A stretch of 11,190 bases of DNA, from NCBI GenBank assembly GCA_030636255.1, contig DAOVXH010000040.1:1-11190 (forward strand), given 5' to 3'. How positions within the stretch are numbered: position 1 is the first letter of the stretch; every line of letters starts with the position of its first letter. This DNA is from Methanomassiliicoccales archaeon. GTDB taxonomy: Archaea > Thermoplasmatota > Thermoplasmata > SG8-5. Positions 1 to 7,309 of this stretch are shown here, in pieces. The notes beneath the pieces are model-generated. The model had not been told where the DNA came from and made no database searches. It saw only the letters and a program-made list of their open reading frames with translations. A program made the translations under genes and the position numbers.

Positions 1-22
1 CCCTGGCTATCTATACAGAACC

Positions 23-37
23 TTTTTATATAAATTA
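23..37 (+). promoter_or_regulatory. TATA box upstream of the small membrane-protein ORF and pelA
   Basis: A T-rich run passes into TATATAAATTA, which matches the archaeal TATA box. Start of transcription about 26 nt downstream would fall near position 54, giving a leader of roughly 45-50 nt before the first small-ORF ATG. A second AT-rich stretch (about 38-46, TATATATA) could be an alternative box. No experimental support; inferred from sequence and spacing. Confidence 0.5.
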
Positions 38-97
38 ATATATATACATCCTTGGATGGGACTAAAGCTCAAGTTATGGGTTTTGGTCTAGGATGGG

Positions 98-223
98 ATG
101 TATATGAACGACTGGATTGAACCAGACATAACAGAGAATCAGCGAAGGATGAGTGCTGTGAAGTATTTTTCCCTGGCAATGTCACTGGCTCTGTTTATTC
201 TCTACGGAATTGCAATTGGCTGA
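98..223 (+). CDS. Putative 41-residue single-span membrane protein
   Basis: An open frame starts at ATG 98 (or ATG 104, two codons later) and ends at TGA 221-223. The product has a polar, charged N-terminus of about 22 residues (WIEPDITENQRR), followed by a hydrophobic stretch at residues 23-40 (YFSLAMSLALFILYGIAIG) that fits one transmembrane helix, with K22 just before it. This suggests a tail-anchored small membrane protein with the N-terminus in the cytoplasm. A TATA box lies upstream and a GGATGGGA stretch just before the start could act as a weak ribosome site. The pelA start follows 52 nt after the stop, so the two could share a transcript. I do not recognise a family. It is short enough to be chance, but the clean soluble-plus-membrane layout and the promoter argue for a real gene. 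Confidence 0.45.
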   Translation: MYMNDWIEPDITENQRRMSAVKYFSLAMSLALFILYGIAIG

Positions 224-264
224 ACGATAGTTAATAACATATATTGCAAGGACATGGCACACAT

Positions 265-269
265 GAGGT
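265..269 (+). promoter_or_regulatory. Ribosome binding site fixing the GTG start of pelA
   Basis: GAGGT matches the archaeal anti-Shine-Dalgarno sequence and lies 6 nt before a GTG at 276. Translation from that GTG begins with the MRI...IKLRV sequence expected at the Pelota N-terminus. This supports GTG as the true initiation codon. Confidence 0.65.
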
Positions 270-275
270 TAGGCC

Positions 276-1310
276 GTGAGAATAAACCACAAGGACTACA
301 AAACAGGCAAGATAAAGTTACGAGTGCAAACTCTTGACGACCTGTGGTACCTGTATAATGTAATAGAGCCAGATGACCTGGTCTTCGCATTTACCACTCG
401 AAGAGAGGAAGCCAGGGCCGATGCAGTCCGGGCCGAACGTGGTGAAAAGAAGAAAATGCGATTAGGTATTCGTGTGGAAAAAGTGGAATTCCATGAATTT
501 GCTGACTGGCTAAGGGTCCACGGCACAATAGAGGAAGGGCCTCAAGATATCGGTTCATACCATACACTTAACATAACAGTTGACGAGGAAATGACAATCC
601 AAAAGGTCTGGACAAGGCATCAGATTGACGTTTTAGAAAGGGCTGAAAAGACCATGGAAAGACCTCTAATAACTTTCATAGCCATTGATGACGAGGAGGC
701 AACGATTGCCCAGCTTCGGGAATATGGCATTAAATTCATAGCCAGTGTTGTTTCTGGCAAATCAGGTAAATTTTACTCAACAAAGGCTAAAAAACCCGAT
801 GAATACTTTGAGGAAGTAATCGGAATCATCAAGGGTAATGCTCCGGGACCGCTGATAATACTGGGGCCGGGATTTGCCAAGGAAGGTATGTCCAAGTATG
901 GCCGTGAGAAATACTCTAAATTCTTCGACGAGGCCCAGGTGGTATCCAGCGGCCAGTCAGGAATGGCCGGGGTTCAGGAAATTCTCAAACTTGGTATTGG
1001 CTCAAAGGTTCTGGAAGACTCCCGTGTTGGCCAGGAAACAAGGCTTGTTGAACAATTACTGGCAGAGATTGGCAAGAACGGATTATTCGCATATGGAAAG
1101 GCAGATGTGGAGAATGCAATTAATGCCAATGCTGTGGATACCTTGCTGGTGAACAGCCGCAGTGCCAGGGAAAGAATTTTCGAAACCATAATGGAAAATG
1201 CCAGCAAGGTAGGTGCAAAAATAGTTGTGGTCAGCGAACATCATGACGCTGGCAAGCAATTGGATGCCCTGGGAAATATTGGGGCGATTTTGCGGTACAA
1301 GTTGGGATAG
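276..1310 (+). CDS. pelA: Pelota (aPelota/Dom34), mRNA surveillance and ribosome rescue factor
   Basis: The 344-residue product has the normal length of archaeal Pelota. Residues 1-130 form the Sm-like N-domain, with the signature stretch IKLRVQTLDDLWYLYNVI and the following EPDDLVFAFTTRR. The central domain (about 131-260) resembles eRF1 domain 2 but lacks the GGQ hydrolysis motif, as in all Pelota proteins. The C-terminal domain (about 261-344) resembles eRF1 domain 3. In archaea, Pelota enters the empty A site of stalled ribosomes together with GTP-bound aEF1A, and ABCE1 then splits the subunits. It acts in the cytoplasm. The start is GTG with a good GAGGT site. The gene is complete with no sign of damage. 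The next ORF follows 36 nt downstream on the same strand and may be co-transcribed. Confidence 0.96.
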   Translation: MRINHKDYKTGKIKLRVQTLDDLWYLYNVIEPDDLVFAFTTRREEARADAVRAERGEKKKMRLGIRVEKVEFHEFADWLRVHGTIEEGPQDIGSYHTLNITVDEEMTIQKVWTRHQIDVLERAEKTMERPLITFIAIDDEEATIAQLREYGIKFIASVVSGKSGKFYSTKAKKPDEYFEEVIGIIKGNAPGPLIILGPGFAKEGMSKYGREKYSKFFDEAQVVSSGQSGMAGVQEILKLGIGSKVLEDSRVGQETRLVEQLLAEIGKNGLFAYGKADVENAINANAVDTLLVNSRSARERIFETIMENASKVGAKIVVVSEHHDAGKQLDALGNIGAILRYKLG

Positions 1311-1346
1311 GAAACATTCATAATCCCGAAATACAATCTAAGTTCT

Positions 1347-1724
1347 ATGCCACCAAAAAAGAAATCCCCACCAAAAGCAGACATCAGCCCGGAGATACCA
1401 TGTGTCAAGCGCCGGAGCCGTAATAAAAGCCAGGAGAGACAAAAGCTGCATGCGCGGTTTGTTGCCTTGCTCTTTGAATGCGACGATTACTGGTCTGGCA
1501 AGCGCGAAGAACACTCACATGTCCACCCGATTTTTAAGGAATACTGGCGGCTGGTTCAGATTGCTAAACATCTGTATCCCAAGAACATGATATTTGAAGA
1601 GCTGGATATATCAGAGGAAACACAGCCAAATGCAGATGATATTCAGGCTGTTGAGATGGATACTAGAAAATTGCTTGCAGTGTTCGAGGTCGAGGATTCC
1701 CCAGAAGAAACCGAAGAGGGTTGA
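1347..1724 (+). CDS. Hypothetical 125-residue charge-polarised protein
   Basis: The product is 125 residues, soluble, with no membrane segment. Residues 1-35 are strongly basic with prolines (PPKKKSPPK, then KRRSRNK), which suits nucleic-acid or ribosome contact. The middle (about 36-85) is aromatic-rich and could be a helical core (RFVALLFECDDYW, FKEYWRLVQIAKHLYP). The last 40 residues are acidic (ending EVEDSPEETEEG). Only two cysteines are present (C19, C45), so there is no zinc site. The start is ATG 1347, 36 nt after pelA; no good ribosome site is visible. The stop lies 2 bp from the stop of the opposing gene. I do not recognise the family. Its place behind pelA suggests, weakly, a link to translation. 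Confidence 0.72.
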   Translation: MPPKKKSPPKADISPEIPCVKRRSRNKSQERQKLHARFVALLFECDDYWSGKREEHSHVHPIFKEYWRLVQIAKHLYPKNMIFEELDISEETQPNADDIQAVEMDTRKLLAVFEVEDSPEETEEG

Positions 1725-1726
1725 AC

Positions 1727-3259
1727 TCAGGAAACAGTTTCCCCGGAACCGCTGGCAGTCAATAAATTCTGAACTGCATCCTTATAATCTTCAGGTTCTG
1801 AATTCAATAATGCCTTTGTAAATTCAGATAGATATTCGCCATAATCAAGTTCTTCTTTGGTAAACTGCCATTCTTTTCCTTTTATTGCGCCCAGTGCCTT
1901 GAGAAAACCGCAGTTTGTGCTTTTTATTTTTGTTTCCTTGCCTGTCTTATCAATTAGCCGAATAGTTTCTTCCTTGCCCATGGCCTTGAATGTCCTGGCA
2001 ACCTCATCAACATGCTTTCCCATTTTTCCCAGACCTTTAAGGGTGGGCAGGGCGTTCAGCACATTCTTGCTCTTTGCTTGTATCTTTGCGTCTCGCAATA
2101 TCTGGGCCGGAGTCTTTCCTGAGTCCCTGGTCTCCTGGTAAATCTTCTTGGCTAATTCTTTATCATCAATTACTGCATTTATTGCGCTGGCACCTATCTT
2201 GTCCCAGAATAATGATAGAACAGCATTGGGAGTTGCAGTGTCCAGAACTATTGGCTCTGGTGCGGCTTTCAGGACTCTTTTGAGTGCAATTTCTTCAATC
2301 TCCGAGGGATTGAGAGCTTTAATGAATGCCTGTGTATCATCTTCATAGCAGGTATTGCCCAGAACAAAAATTGGCTTTCCAAGGTCTGCCAAAGATTCTC
2401 TGGCCAATTGAGAATACTTGTCCAATAGTTCCCGGTCTGATATGGCCCCTAATTGATACTGGCTCATAAGGTCTGAAGTGTTAAATCCAGCATTTGATAC
2501 TGTGCAACCGTCACCGGAAATGCATTTCAGGTCATGTTCCAGAGAAATATCAAAATCTGCACCTATATTTTTAGCCAACACCCTTCCTGTCAATTCGGTG
2601 TAAAGGTTGGCCTTTCTGGATGTGCAGACCTTGCAGAGCTGTATTGACTGGCTCATGGATATTATCTCGATGTTCAGGCTCTGCCCCTCATGTTCGGACA
2701 TATGTTCGCATTGATAGGCACCCTGGCTCTTTCTCAGGGAGTATCCAGAAGCTCTGAGTATCTCGGAAAGAAGGCCTGGCGGATATTTTGGTTTCCTGCC
2801 AGAACAGGATATTCCATCATTTGAAGAATAAAGGTGAATGTCTTTCTTAAGTGCAATTTCAGAATAGGCCAGCAATCTTAATATAGGGTCATCAAAATGC
2901 TGCATTCCTATTAATGTTTCTTTCTTCATCTTGCCTCTCATTGTGTAGCTGACATCACCACTGGGCAGCCTTGCATTGGCAAACATTATTGGAGTGGTTT
3001 CTGCAGCCAGAATAAGCATTGCCGCATATCCTCTTTCAAGTTGCTTCCCGCTTGCTGCCAGCTTTTTCAGTGCATTAGGGTTGTTACGCATGGAATGAAC
3101 TTTCTGGAGTTTCACCAGTGTCTTGTCAAAAGCACATTTAGCACATTCGCTCTGACATTTAGGAATCAGCATCTTGGGATTATCAGCCATCTTATTGGCT
3201 AGCTTCCTCAAATTTGCCTGTTGGATTTTTGTTCCGGTGCCTATGCCGAATCTTCTCAT
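1727..3259 (-). CDS. Uncharacterised cysteine-rich archaeal protein (about 510 residues)
   Basis: A long open frame that I do not recognise as a named family. I place the start at the ATG at 3259, giving MRRFGIGTGTKIQQANLRKL. A TTG at 3304 would add 15 residues, but no ATG lies further upstream. Residue numbers here count from the TTG. The N-terminal part holds C50-x3-C54-x2-C57 (PKCQSECAKCAFDK). Further cysteines occur at C167, C199, C224-x2-C227 (LCKVC), C261 and C267, enough for zinc or an iron-sulfur cluster. A helical stretch follows (DPILRLLAYSEIALKKD), then an alpha/beta-like section (about 305-365, KPIFVLGNTCYEDD, PIVLDTATPNAVL) and a lysine-rich helical C-terminus (400-500). There is no signal peptide or membrane helix, so it is probably cytoplasmic. 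It is transcribed divergently from the kinase operon. The length, even composition and clustered cysteines show a real gene; the role is unknown. Confidence 0.85.
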   Translation of the reverse strand: MRRFGIGTGTKIQQANLRKLANKMADNPKMLIPKCQSECAKCAFDKTLVKLQKVHSMRNNPNALKKLAASGKQLERGYAAMLILAAETTPIMFANARLPSGDVSYTMRGKMKKETLIGMQHFDDPILRLLAYSEIALKKDIHLYSSNDGISCSGRKPKYPPGLLSEILRASGYSLRKSQGAYQCEHMSEHEGQSLNIEIISMSQSIQLCKVCTSRKANLYTELTGRVLAKNIGADFDISLEHDLKCISGDGCTVSNAGFNTSDLMSQYQLGAISDRELLDKYSQLARESLADLGKPIFVLGNTCYEDDTQAFIKALNPSEIEEIALKRVLKAAPEPIVLDTATPNAVLSLFWDKIGASAINAVIDDKELAKKIYQETRDSGKTPAQILRDAKIQAKSKNVLNALPTLKGLGKMGKHVDEVARTFKAMGKEETIRLIDKTGKETKIKSTNCGFLKALGAIKGKEWQFTKEELDYGEYLSEFTKALLNSEPEDYKDAVQNLLTASGSGETVS

Positions 3260-3294
3260 TCTTGGCTTTTTCACAGGGGTGCTAATCTGCCGGA

Positions 3295-3304
3295 GATATA
3301 TCAA
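3295..3304 (-). promoter_or_regulatory. Possible TATA box for the cysteine-rich protein gene
   Basis: Read on the minus strand this is TTGATATATC. Initiation about 26 nt downstream would be near 3272, leaving a leader of about 12 nt before the preferred ATG at 3259. If so, the TTG at 3304 lies inside the promoter and cannot be the start. A second T-rich box (minus strand of about 3330-3338) could instead serve the TTG. Weak evidence either way. Confidence 0.3.
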
Positions 3305-3338
3305 TTTGCCTATATGAATGCCTATAGGAAAAAAATAT

Positions 3339-3351
3339 TTTCACAGTGAAA
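3339..3351 (+). promoter_or_regulatory. Palindromic operator candidate TTTCAC-A-GTGAAA
   Basis: This is a perfect 6-bp dyad with one central base. Its right half abuts the BRE/TATA of the histidine kinase (GAAAGG then TTAAATATG), a usual position for archaeal transcription regulators. The half-site TTTCAC recurs as a tandem repeat at 7249-7266 before the ncRNA promoter, and a near copy lies at 7668-7680 (TTTCACAGCGAAG). The dyad is seen directly; that it is an operator is inference. Confidence 0.5.
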
Positions 3352-3362
3352 GGTTAAATATG
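3348..3362 (+). promoter_or_regulatory. BRE/TATA promoter of the kinase-regulator operon
   Basis: Purine-rich GAAAGG (BRE-like) is followed by TTAAATATG (TATA). Transcription would begin near 3384, a few bases before the ATG at 3392. GGTGAGGT at 3383-3390 directly before the ATG can act as ribosome site if the transcript starts slightly earlier. Confidence 0.5.
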
Positions 3363-3391
3363 CAAAATGCCTACTGAACCCGGGTGAGGTA

Positions 3392-4609
3392 ATGGCATTT
3401 GACTATGAGACCTTGATTCATGTAGAGCATAATGATCCCGAGATAGCCATAAAGGGCAGATCATTCAATATTCTACTATTGTCATTTTTAGCATTGTTAG
3501 TATCTGCTCTTGTCATAATGATTCTTCACTCTATTATTAATCCTGACTCATCATATGGCCCCATGACTGTTTTTAATTTTTCTTTTATTATCTCTATGCT
3601 TTTAATTTGTTACTTTCTCGGCAGGAAAGGCTATGTTATACAGGCAGTGCATATTTTTCTTTTTGTGATAATAATTGGCATTACACTTGGAATGATTGCC
3701 AGAGGGAATTCCAATGCGGTAATCCTGCTTTTACCATTCACTATTATCACATCTGGGCTTTTTCTCAGGCCCCATAGCTCATTTGTATTTGCAGCGCTGA
3801 GCATGATAGCTTATGGCCTGGCAGAAATCTATCTGCAGTCTCAGGGAACCATCCTTGTCCAAGACGCTGAAACAATGGCCCTGAACAATTACATGGCAGT
3901 TATTGCATCACTATTGGTGGTGGCCATTGCCACCTGGCTTTTCACCCGAAATATTCAAAATTATATCAAGACACTAGAGAAGCAGAGCAAGGAGAAGGAA
4001 ATTTTACTGAAGGAAATTCATCACCGGGTCAAAAATAATCTGCAAATAGTGTCTAGTATGCTGAATCTCCAGCAAGAAACATTGAAAGATGAGGAATCTA
4101 GAGCAGTAATGAGGGACAGCATAGGCCGTGTAAAATCAATGGCATTGATTCATGAAAGATTGTATATGTCAAGCGATTTGTCTTCAATAAATATTCAGGA
4201 CTATGTGGGCAGCCTGCTAGGCCAGATTAGCCAATCTCAACTGGAGAGAGTTCCAAGATTGGAGATTAAGCAGGACATTCAAGAAATCAGCCTGGATGTT
4301 GATATATCACTTTCATTAGGTTTGATAATTAATGAGCTGGTGACAAATTCCCTGAAGCACGGATTTTTAAATGTCAATATTGAAGAACCATCAATCAAAA
4401 TAATTCTCAGAGAGGAAGGTGAAAATTTAATTCTCCAGGTTTCAGATAATGGTAAAGGTATATCTTCGGACATTAATTTCAGGGATACTGAATCGCTTGG
4501 TCTGCAACTTGTCAATACCCTGGCAGATGAGCTGGAAGGCAAATTAACACTTGAAAAGGAACAGGGAACAAAATTCATTTTGATATTCAGTAAGGAGGCA
4601 GGAAAATGA
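3392..4609 (+). CDS. Membrane sensor histidine kinase, HisKA_2 type
   Basis: The product is 405 residues. About six hydrophobic segments fill residues 25-187 (roughly 25-48, 60-77, 82-103, 108-125, 128-148, 166-187), with very short loops, so the sensor is the membrane bundle itself or responds to membrane-soluble or intracellular signals. A short coiled stretch (188-205) links to a HisKA_2 dimerisation domain with KEIHHRVKNNLQIVSSMLNLQ; H211 is the expected phospho-acceptor. The HATPase domain follows: N box INELVTNSLKHG (N314), G1 box DNGKG (D352) and G2 box SLGLQLV (about 368-374). All catalytic motifs look intact. It should autophosphorylate and pass phosphate to the regulator encoded immediately downstream, whose ATG overlaps this stop (ATGA). 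There is no extracellular sensor domain. HisKA_2 kinases of this kind are common in archaea. Confidence 0.93.
   Translation: MAFDYETLIHVEHNDPEIAIKGRSFNILLLSFLALLVSALVIMILHSIINPDSSYGPMTVFNFSFIISMLLICYFLGRKGYVIQAVHIFLFVIIIGITLGMIARGNSNAVILLLPFTIITSGLFLRPHSSFVFAALSMIAYGLAEIYLQSQGTILVQDAETMALNNYMAVIASLLVVAIATWLFTRNIQNYIKTLEKQSKEKEILLKEIHHRVKNNLQIVSSMLNLQQETLKDEESRAVMRDSIGRVKSMALIHERLYMSSDLSSINIQDYVGSLLGQISQSQLERVPRLEIKQDIQEISLDVDISLSLGLIINELVTNSLKHGFLNVNIEEPSIKIILREEGENLILQVSDNGKGISSDINFRDTESLGLQLVNTLADELEGKLTLEKEQGTKFILIFSKEAGK
4594..4598 (+). promoter_or_regulatory. Ribosome binding site for the overlapping regulator start
   Basis: GGAGG lies inside the end of the kinase gene, 7 nt before ATG 4606, which overlaps the kinase stop as ATGA. 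This favours coupled translation. A second site, GGGGG at 4651-4655, lies 7 nt before ATG 4663, so the regulator may have two starts 57 nt apart. Confidence 0.6.
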
Positions 4610-7245
4610 TGCAAAACAATGTAATAATTCCTTTATCGCACTCGAGTAAAGGGGGCATTAAAATGACAGAGACCAAGGGCAAGATTATGGTAGTTGATGA
4701 CAAGGGCATTGTAGCCAAGGATATAGCCAAAAAGGTGAAAAACCTCGGATATACCGTAGTGGCAACTGTAGCTGGTTCTGAAGATGCTATTGAAAAGGCA
4801 AAGAAACATGTGCCAGATATTATTCTCATGGATATCAAATTGAAGAGTAAGAAGGATGGAATTGAAACTGCTGATGAGATTTTTCAGAAATTTGGAATAC
4901 CATCAATTTACCTTACTGCCTACAGCGATGAAGGCACCCTTGAACGAGCAAAAAGAACCCATCCCTACGGTTATATCATCAAGCCATTTGAAGAAAAAGA
5001 GCTGGAGGTAAATCTGGAACTGGCATTTCACAGATTGAAACTCGAGAGAGAATTAAAAAACCAGCATGACTGTTTCACAACCATTTTTAACAAATATCCC
5101 GAATATCTGTATGTTGCTGACCCAATTACCCATGAAGTTCTTTTTGTGAATCAGAAGTTCAGGGACCTTACTGGACGAACCATGATAGAAGGTAAATGTT
5201 ATGAGGAATTTCAGGGGCGAAAAAAGCCATGTGACTTCTGCACCAATGAGCTAATCATGAAAACCGGAATGCCTCATGCCTGGGAACATGACAATCCATT
5301 TCTGAAAAGGCACTTTCTTATCACAGATCAGATAATTAGATGGCCAGATGGTCGTGACGTGAGATTTGAAACAGCCATTGACATAACCGACCAAAAGATG
5401 ATTGAAAAGATATTGCAAACAACAGAGACCAAATACAAATCCTTCATAGAACAATCATCCTATGGGTTCTATGTGCTGGACAAGCAGGGAAATATAACCT
5501 ATCTAAATGAAAAGGCCATGGAACTTACAGGCATAAAAATGAAAGACAATGCATCATTAGCCTTTGTTGATTTTATCTCTCCAGAGGATTATGAGCTTGC
5601 AACAAAGAACCTCCAGGCACTGGCCCAAGGAGAGAAATTTGATTCTGCCAGGGTGTACAATATCAGAAGAACAGATAATGAAATTAGAAGGATGGAGGTC
5701 CAGACATTACCTATCTGGCAAGATGAAGAATTAATTGGATTTCATGGAACAATAGTGGACATAACCCAGAGGCTAAAATTTGAAGAAGAATTGAAAGAGA
5801 AAACAGAATTTATGGATGCTGTTGTGAGCAATTCTTTTGATGGCATTTTTGTCATTGATGAGAATTTTAATTATAAGTTTATTAACCCTGCATCTGGAAG
5901 AATAATGGGCCATGACCCAGAAGAATGGATTGGAAAACGTGCCGGAACCAATAGGCACCCGGATGATGAAAAGCAATCTGTCGAGGCAGTATTCAAGGCA
6001 CTCAGCGGTGAGCAGGCTACTTGTGAGGTTCGGGTTAAGCATTCCAGTGGCGAATACAGGCTTTTGGAAATGAGATATTCCCTGATGATGATAGGCGAAG
6101 ACCCTCACATTCTTGGAATGGTCAATGATATCACCAATAAGAAAAAGACAGAAGAAGCCCTTATAGCCAGTGAAGAAAAATACAGAAGTCTATTCGAATT
6201 TTCTCCTGAGGCCATTGTCATTCTTGGAATGGACGGTTATATTATGGAATGCAATCAAGCTACCTCCAAGCTTATGTCATTGCCACTTGAGGAAATAATT
6301 GGAAAAAAATTTGATGAATTAGGTCTCCTAGATAAATCCCAATTGGAGACATTTGGTAAGAGGTTTCAGTCCATGATTGAAGGAAAGGATATAGTTAGCA
6401 GGGAAGTTGAATTGAGTTTGAGCGGTGGAAAATCCAAGTGGATTGAAACCTTTCCCAGTCCGATTAAACGGGATGGGGAATTTTATGCTATCCAGATGAT
6501 TGCCAGGGATATTACTGATAGAAAATTAGCAGAAATGGAAATGCGCAAAAAACTCATGAAATTTAAACTGGATCCTGGAAAGGTTTACCTATCCGAAGAG
6601 CCAATGGCCAAGCAGTCAATTGAGGCTTTCAAAGAACTTCTAATGTTTGGTAATTTGGGGACACTGGTATCCCGGAGGGCCAGAAAGGACTTTCAGGCCA
6701 AAATTGAATACTCCTTTGACCATATAACAATTTCAGAGACAGACAAGGAAAACCATGTAAAACCAAGTTACAAAAAAATTCATGAGTTATTGTCCAATTT
6801 GCCAAGTGGACAAATTATTCATATTGACTGTGTCGAGTATCTTGCATCTCGAATTGGCCCAAAAAAGACACTCAATCTTGTTCAGTATCTGAAAGACCTG
6901 GCAATGATTAAAAATTTTATTGTATTGCTTTCCATTGACCCCACTGCCATATCAGAAAAGGACCTCCGATTAATAGAAAAAGAATCTGTCAGTATTATCC
7001 CCAGTGATTCTCTTATTAAGCTGCCTGATAAACTTATGAATACAATAGCCTACATAGACAGTTTGAACAATGAAGGTATATTGCCGTCCTATTCTGAAAT
7101 AGGAGATTATTTTGAACTTAGCAAACCAACAATGAGAGTCAGAATAAGGCAGCTTGAGGAACTGGGAATTGTGAATGAAGTTCAGCGTGGTAGGAAGAAA
7201 ATTCTAGAACTAACAGAGAAAGGTAAAAACTACTTGGTAGTGTAA
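4606..7245 (+). CDS. Response regulator: receiver, four PAS, DUF835, winged helix
   Basis: The product is 879 residues, or 860 if ATG 4663 is used. The receiver domain (about 24-140) keeps its active residues: D31/D32, phospho-acceptor D76 (ILMDIKL), T104 and K126 (IIKPF). Four PAS domains follow at about 152-262, 275-386, 400-510 and 522-636, most ending in the DIT-x-(R/K) type linker. PAS1 carries C198 and C209-x2-C212. Residues about 658-800 match DUF835 (YLSEEP, then HIDCVEYLASRIGPKKTLNL and LLSIDPTAISEKDLRLIE), an archaeal domain usually found at the end of signalling proteins. Residues about 820-879 form a winged helix: helix-turn-helix SYSEIGDYFELSKPTMRVRIRQ, then a basic wing (VQRGRKK). 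No kinase domain is present, so the output is probably DNA binding. It is translated with the kinase by a 4-nt overlap. Many archaeal regulators lack a DNA-binding domain, so this layout is notable. Domain order is read from motifs; target genes are unknown. Confidence 0.92.
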   Translation: MMQNNVIIPLSHSSKGGIKMTETKGKIMVVDDKGIVAKDIAKKVKNLGYTVVATVAGSEDAIEKAKKHVPDIILMDIKLKSKKDGIETADEIFQKFGIPSIYLTAYSDEGTLERAKRTHPYGYIIKPFEEKELEVNLELAFHRLKLERELKNQHDCFTTIFNKYPEYLYVADPITHEVLFVNQKFRDLTGRTMIEGKCYEEFQGRKKPCDFCTNELIMKTGMPHAWEHDNPFLKRHFLITDQIIRWPDGRDVRFETAIDITDQKMIEKILQTTETKYKSFIEQSSYGFYVLDKQGNITYLNEKAMELTGIKMKDNASLAFVDFISPEDYELATKNLQALAQGEKFDSARVYNIRRTDNEIRRMEVQTLPIWQDEELIGFHGTIVDITQRLKFEEELKEKTEFMDAVVSNSFDGIFVIDENFNYKFINPASGRIMGHDPEEWIGKRAGTNRHPDDEKQSVEAVFKALSGEQATCEVRVKHSSGEYRLLEMRYSLMMIGEDPHILGMVNDITNKKKTEEALIASEEKYRSLFEFSPEAIVILGMDGYIMECNQATSKLMSLPLEEIIGKKFDELGLLDKSQLETFGKRFQSMIEGKDIVSREVELSLSGGKSKWIETFPSPIKRDGEFYAIQMIARDITDRKLAEMEMRKKLMKFKLDPGKVYLSEEPMAKQSIEAFKELLMFGNLGTLVSRRARKDFQAKIEYSFDHITISETDKENHVKPSYKKIHELLSNLPSGQIIHIDCVEYLASRIGPKKTLNLVQYLKDLAMIKNFIVLLSIDPTAISEKDLRLIEKESVSIIPSDSLIKLPDKLMNTIAYIDSLNNEGILPSYSEIGDYFELSKPTMRVRIRQLEELGIVNEVQRGRKKILELTEKGKNYLVV

Positions 7246-7248
7246 AAC

Positions 7249-7266
7249 TTTCACTATTTTCACTAT
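7249..7266 (+). repeat. Tandem 9-bp repeat TTTCACTAT (two copies)
   Basis: Two perfect copies of TTTCACTAT stand head to tail, followed by a decayed third (TTCTTTCAT). They lie just after the regulator stop and just before a TATA box. The core TTTCAC equals the half-site of the palindrome at 3339-3351. The T-rich run may also end transcription of the kinase-regulator operon. Confidence 0.6.
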
Positions 7267-7274
7267 TTCTTTCA

Positions 7275-7288
7275 TAAAGTATATAAAT
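7275..7288 (+). promoter_or_regulatory. BRE/TATA promoter for the candidate ncRNA
   Basis: TAAAG (BRE-like) is followed by TATATAAAT, a near-ideal archaeal TATA box. Initiation would be near 7310. No ORF of useful length starts downstream on this strand before the tRNA, so the promoter should make a non-coding RNA. Confidence 0.6.
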
Positions 7289-7309
7289 TGAGAAAGCCCT
7301 ATTAGGTAT

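Noticed and set aside
75..119. A 14-codon ORF (MGFGLGWDVYERLD) overlapping the start of the 41-residue ORF
   Set aside because: Too short, no ribosome site, and it overlaps a better candidate in another frame. A leader peptide cannot be excluded but has no support.
276..1310. Peptide chain release factor aRF1 instead of Pelota
   Set aside because: The N-terminus is of the Pelota Sm-like type and the GGQ motif is missing.
1857..2348. Open frames on the plus strand inside the cysteine-rich protein gene
   Set aside because: They lie opposite a 510-residue gene with consistent composition, are short, and show no recognisable motif.
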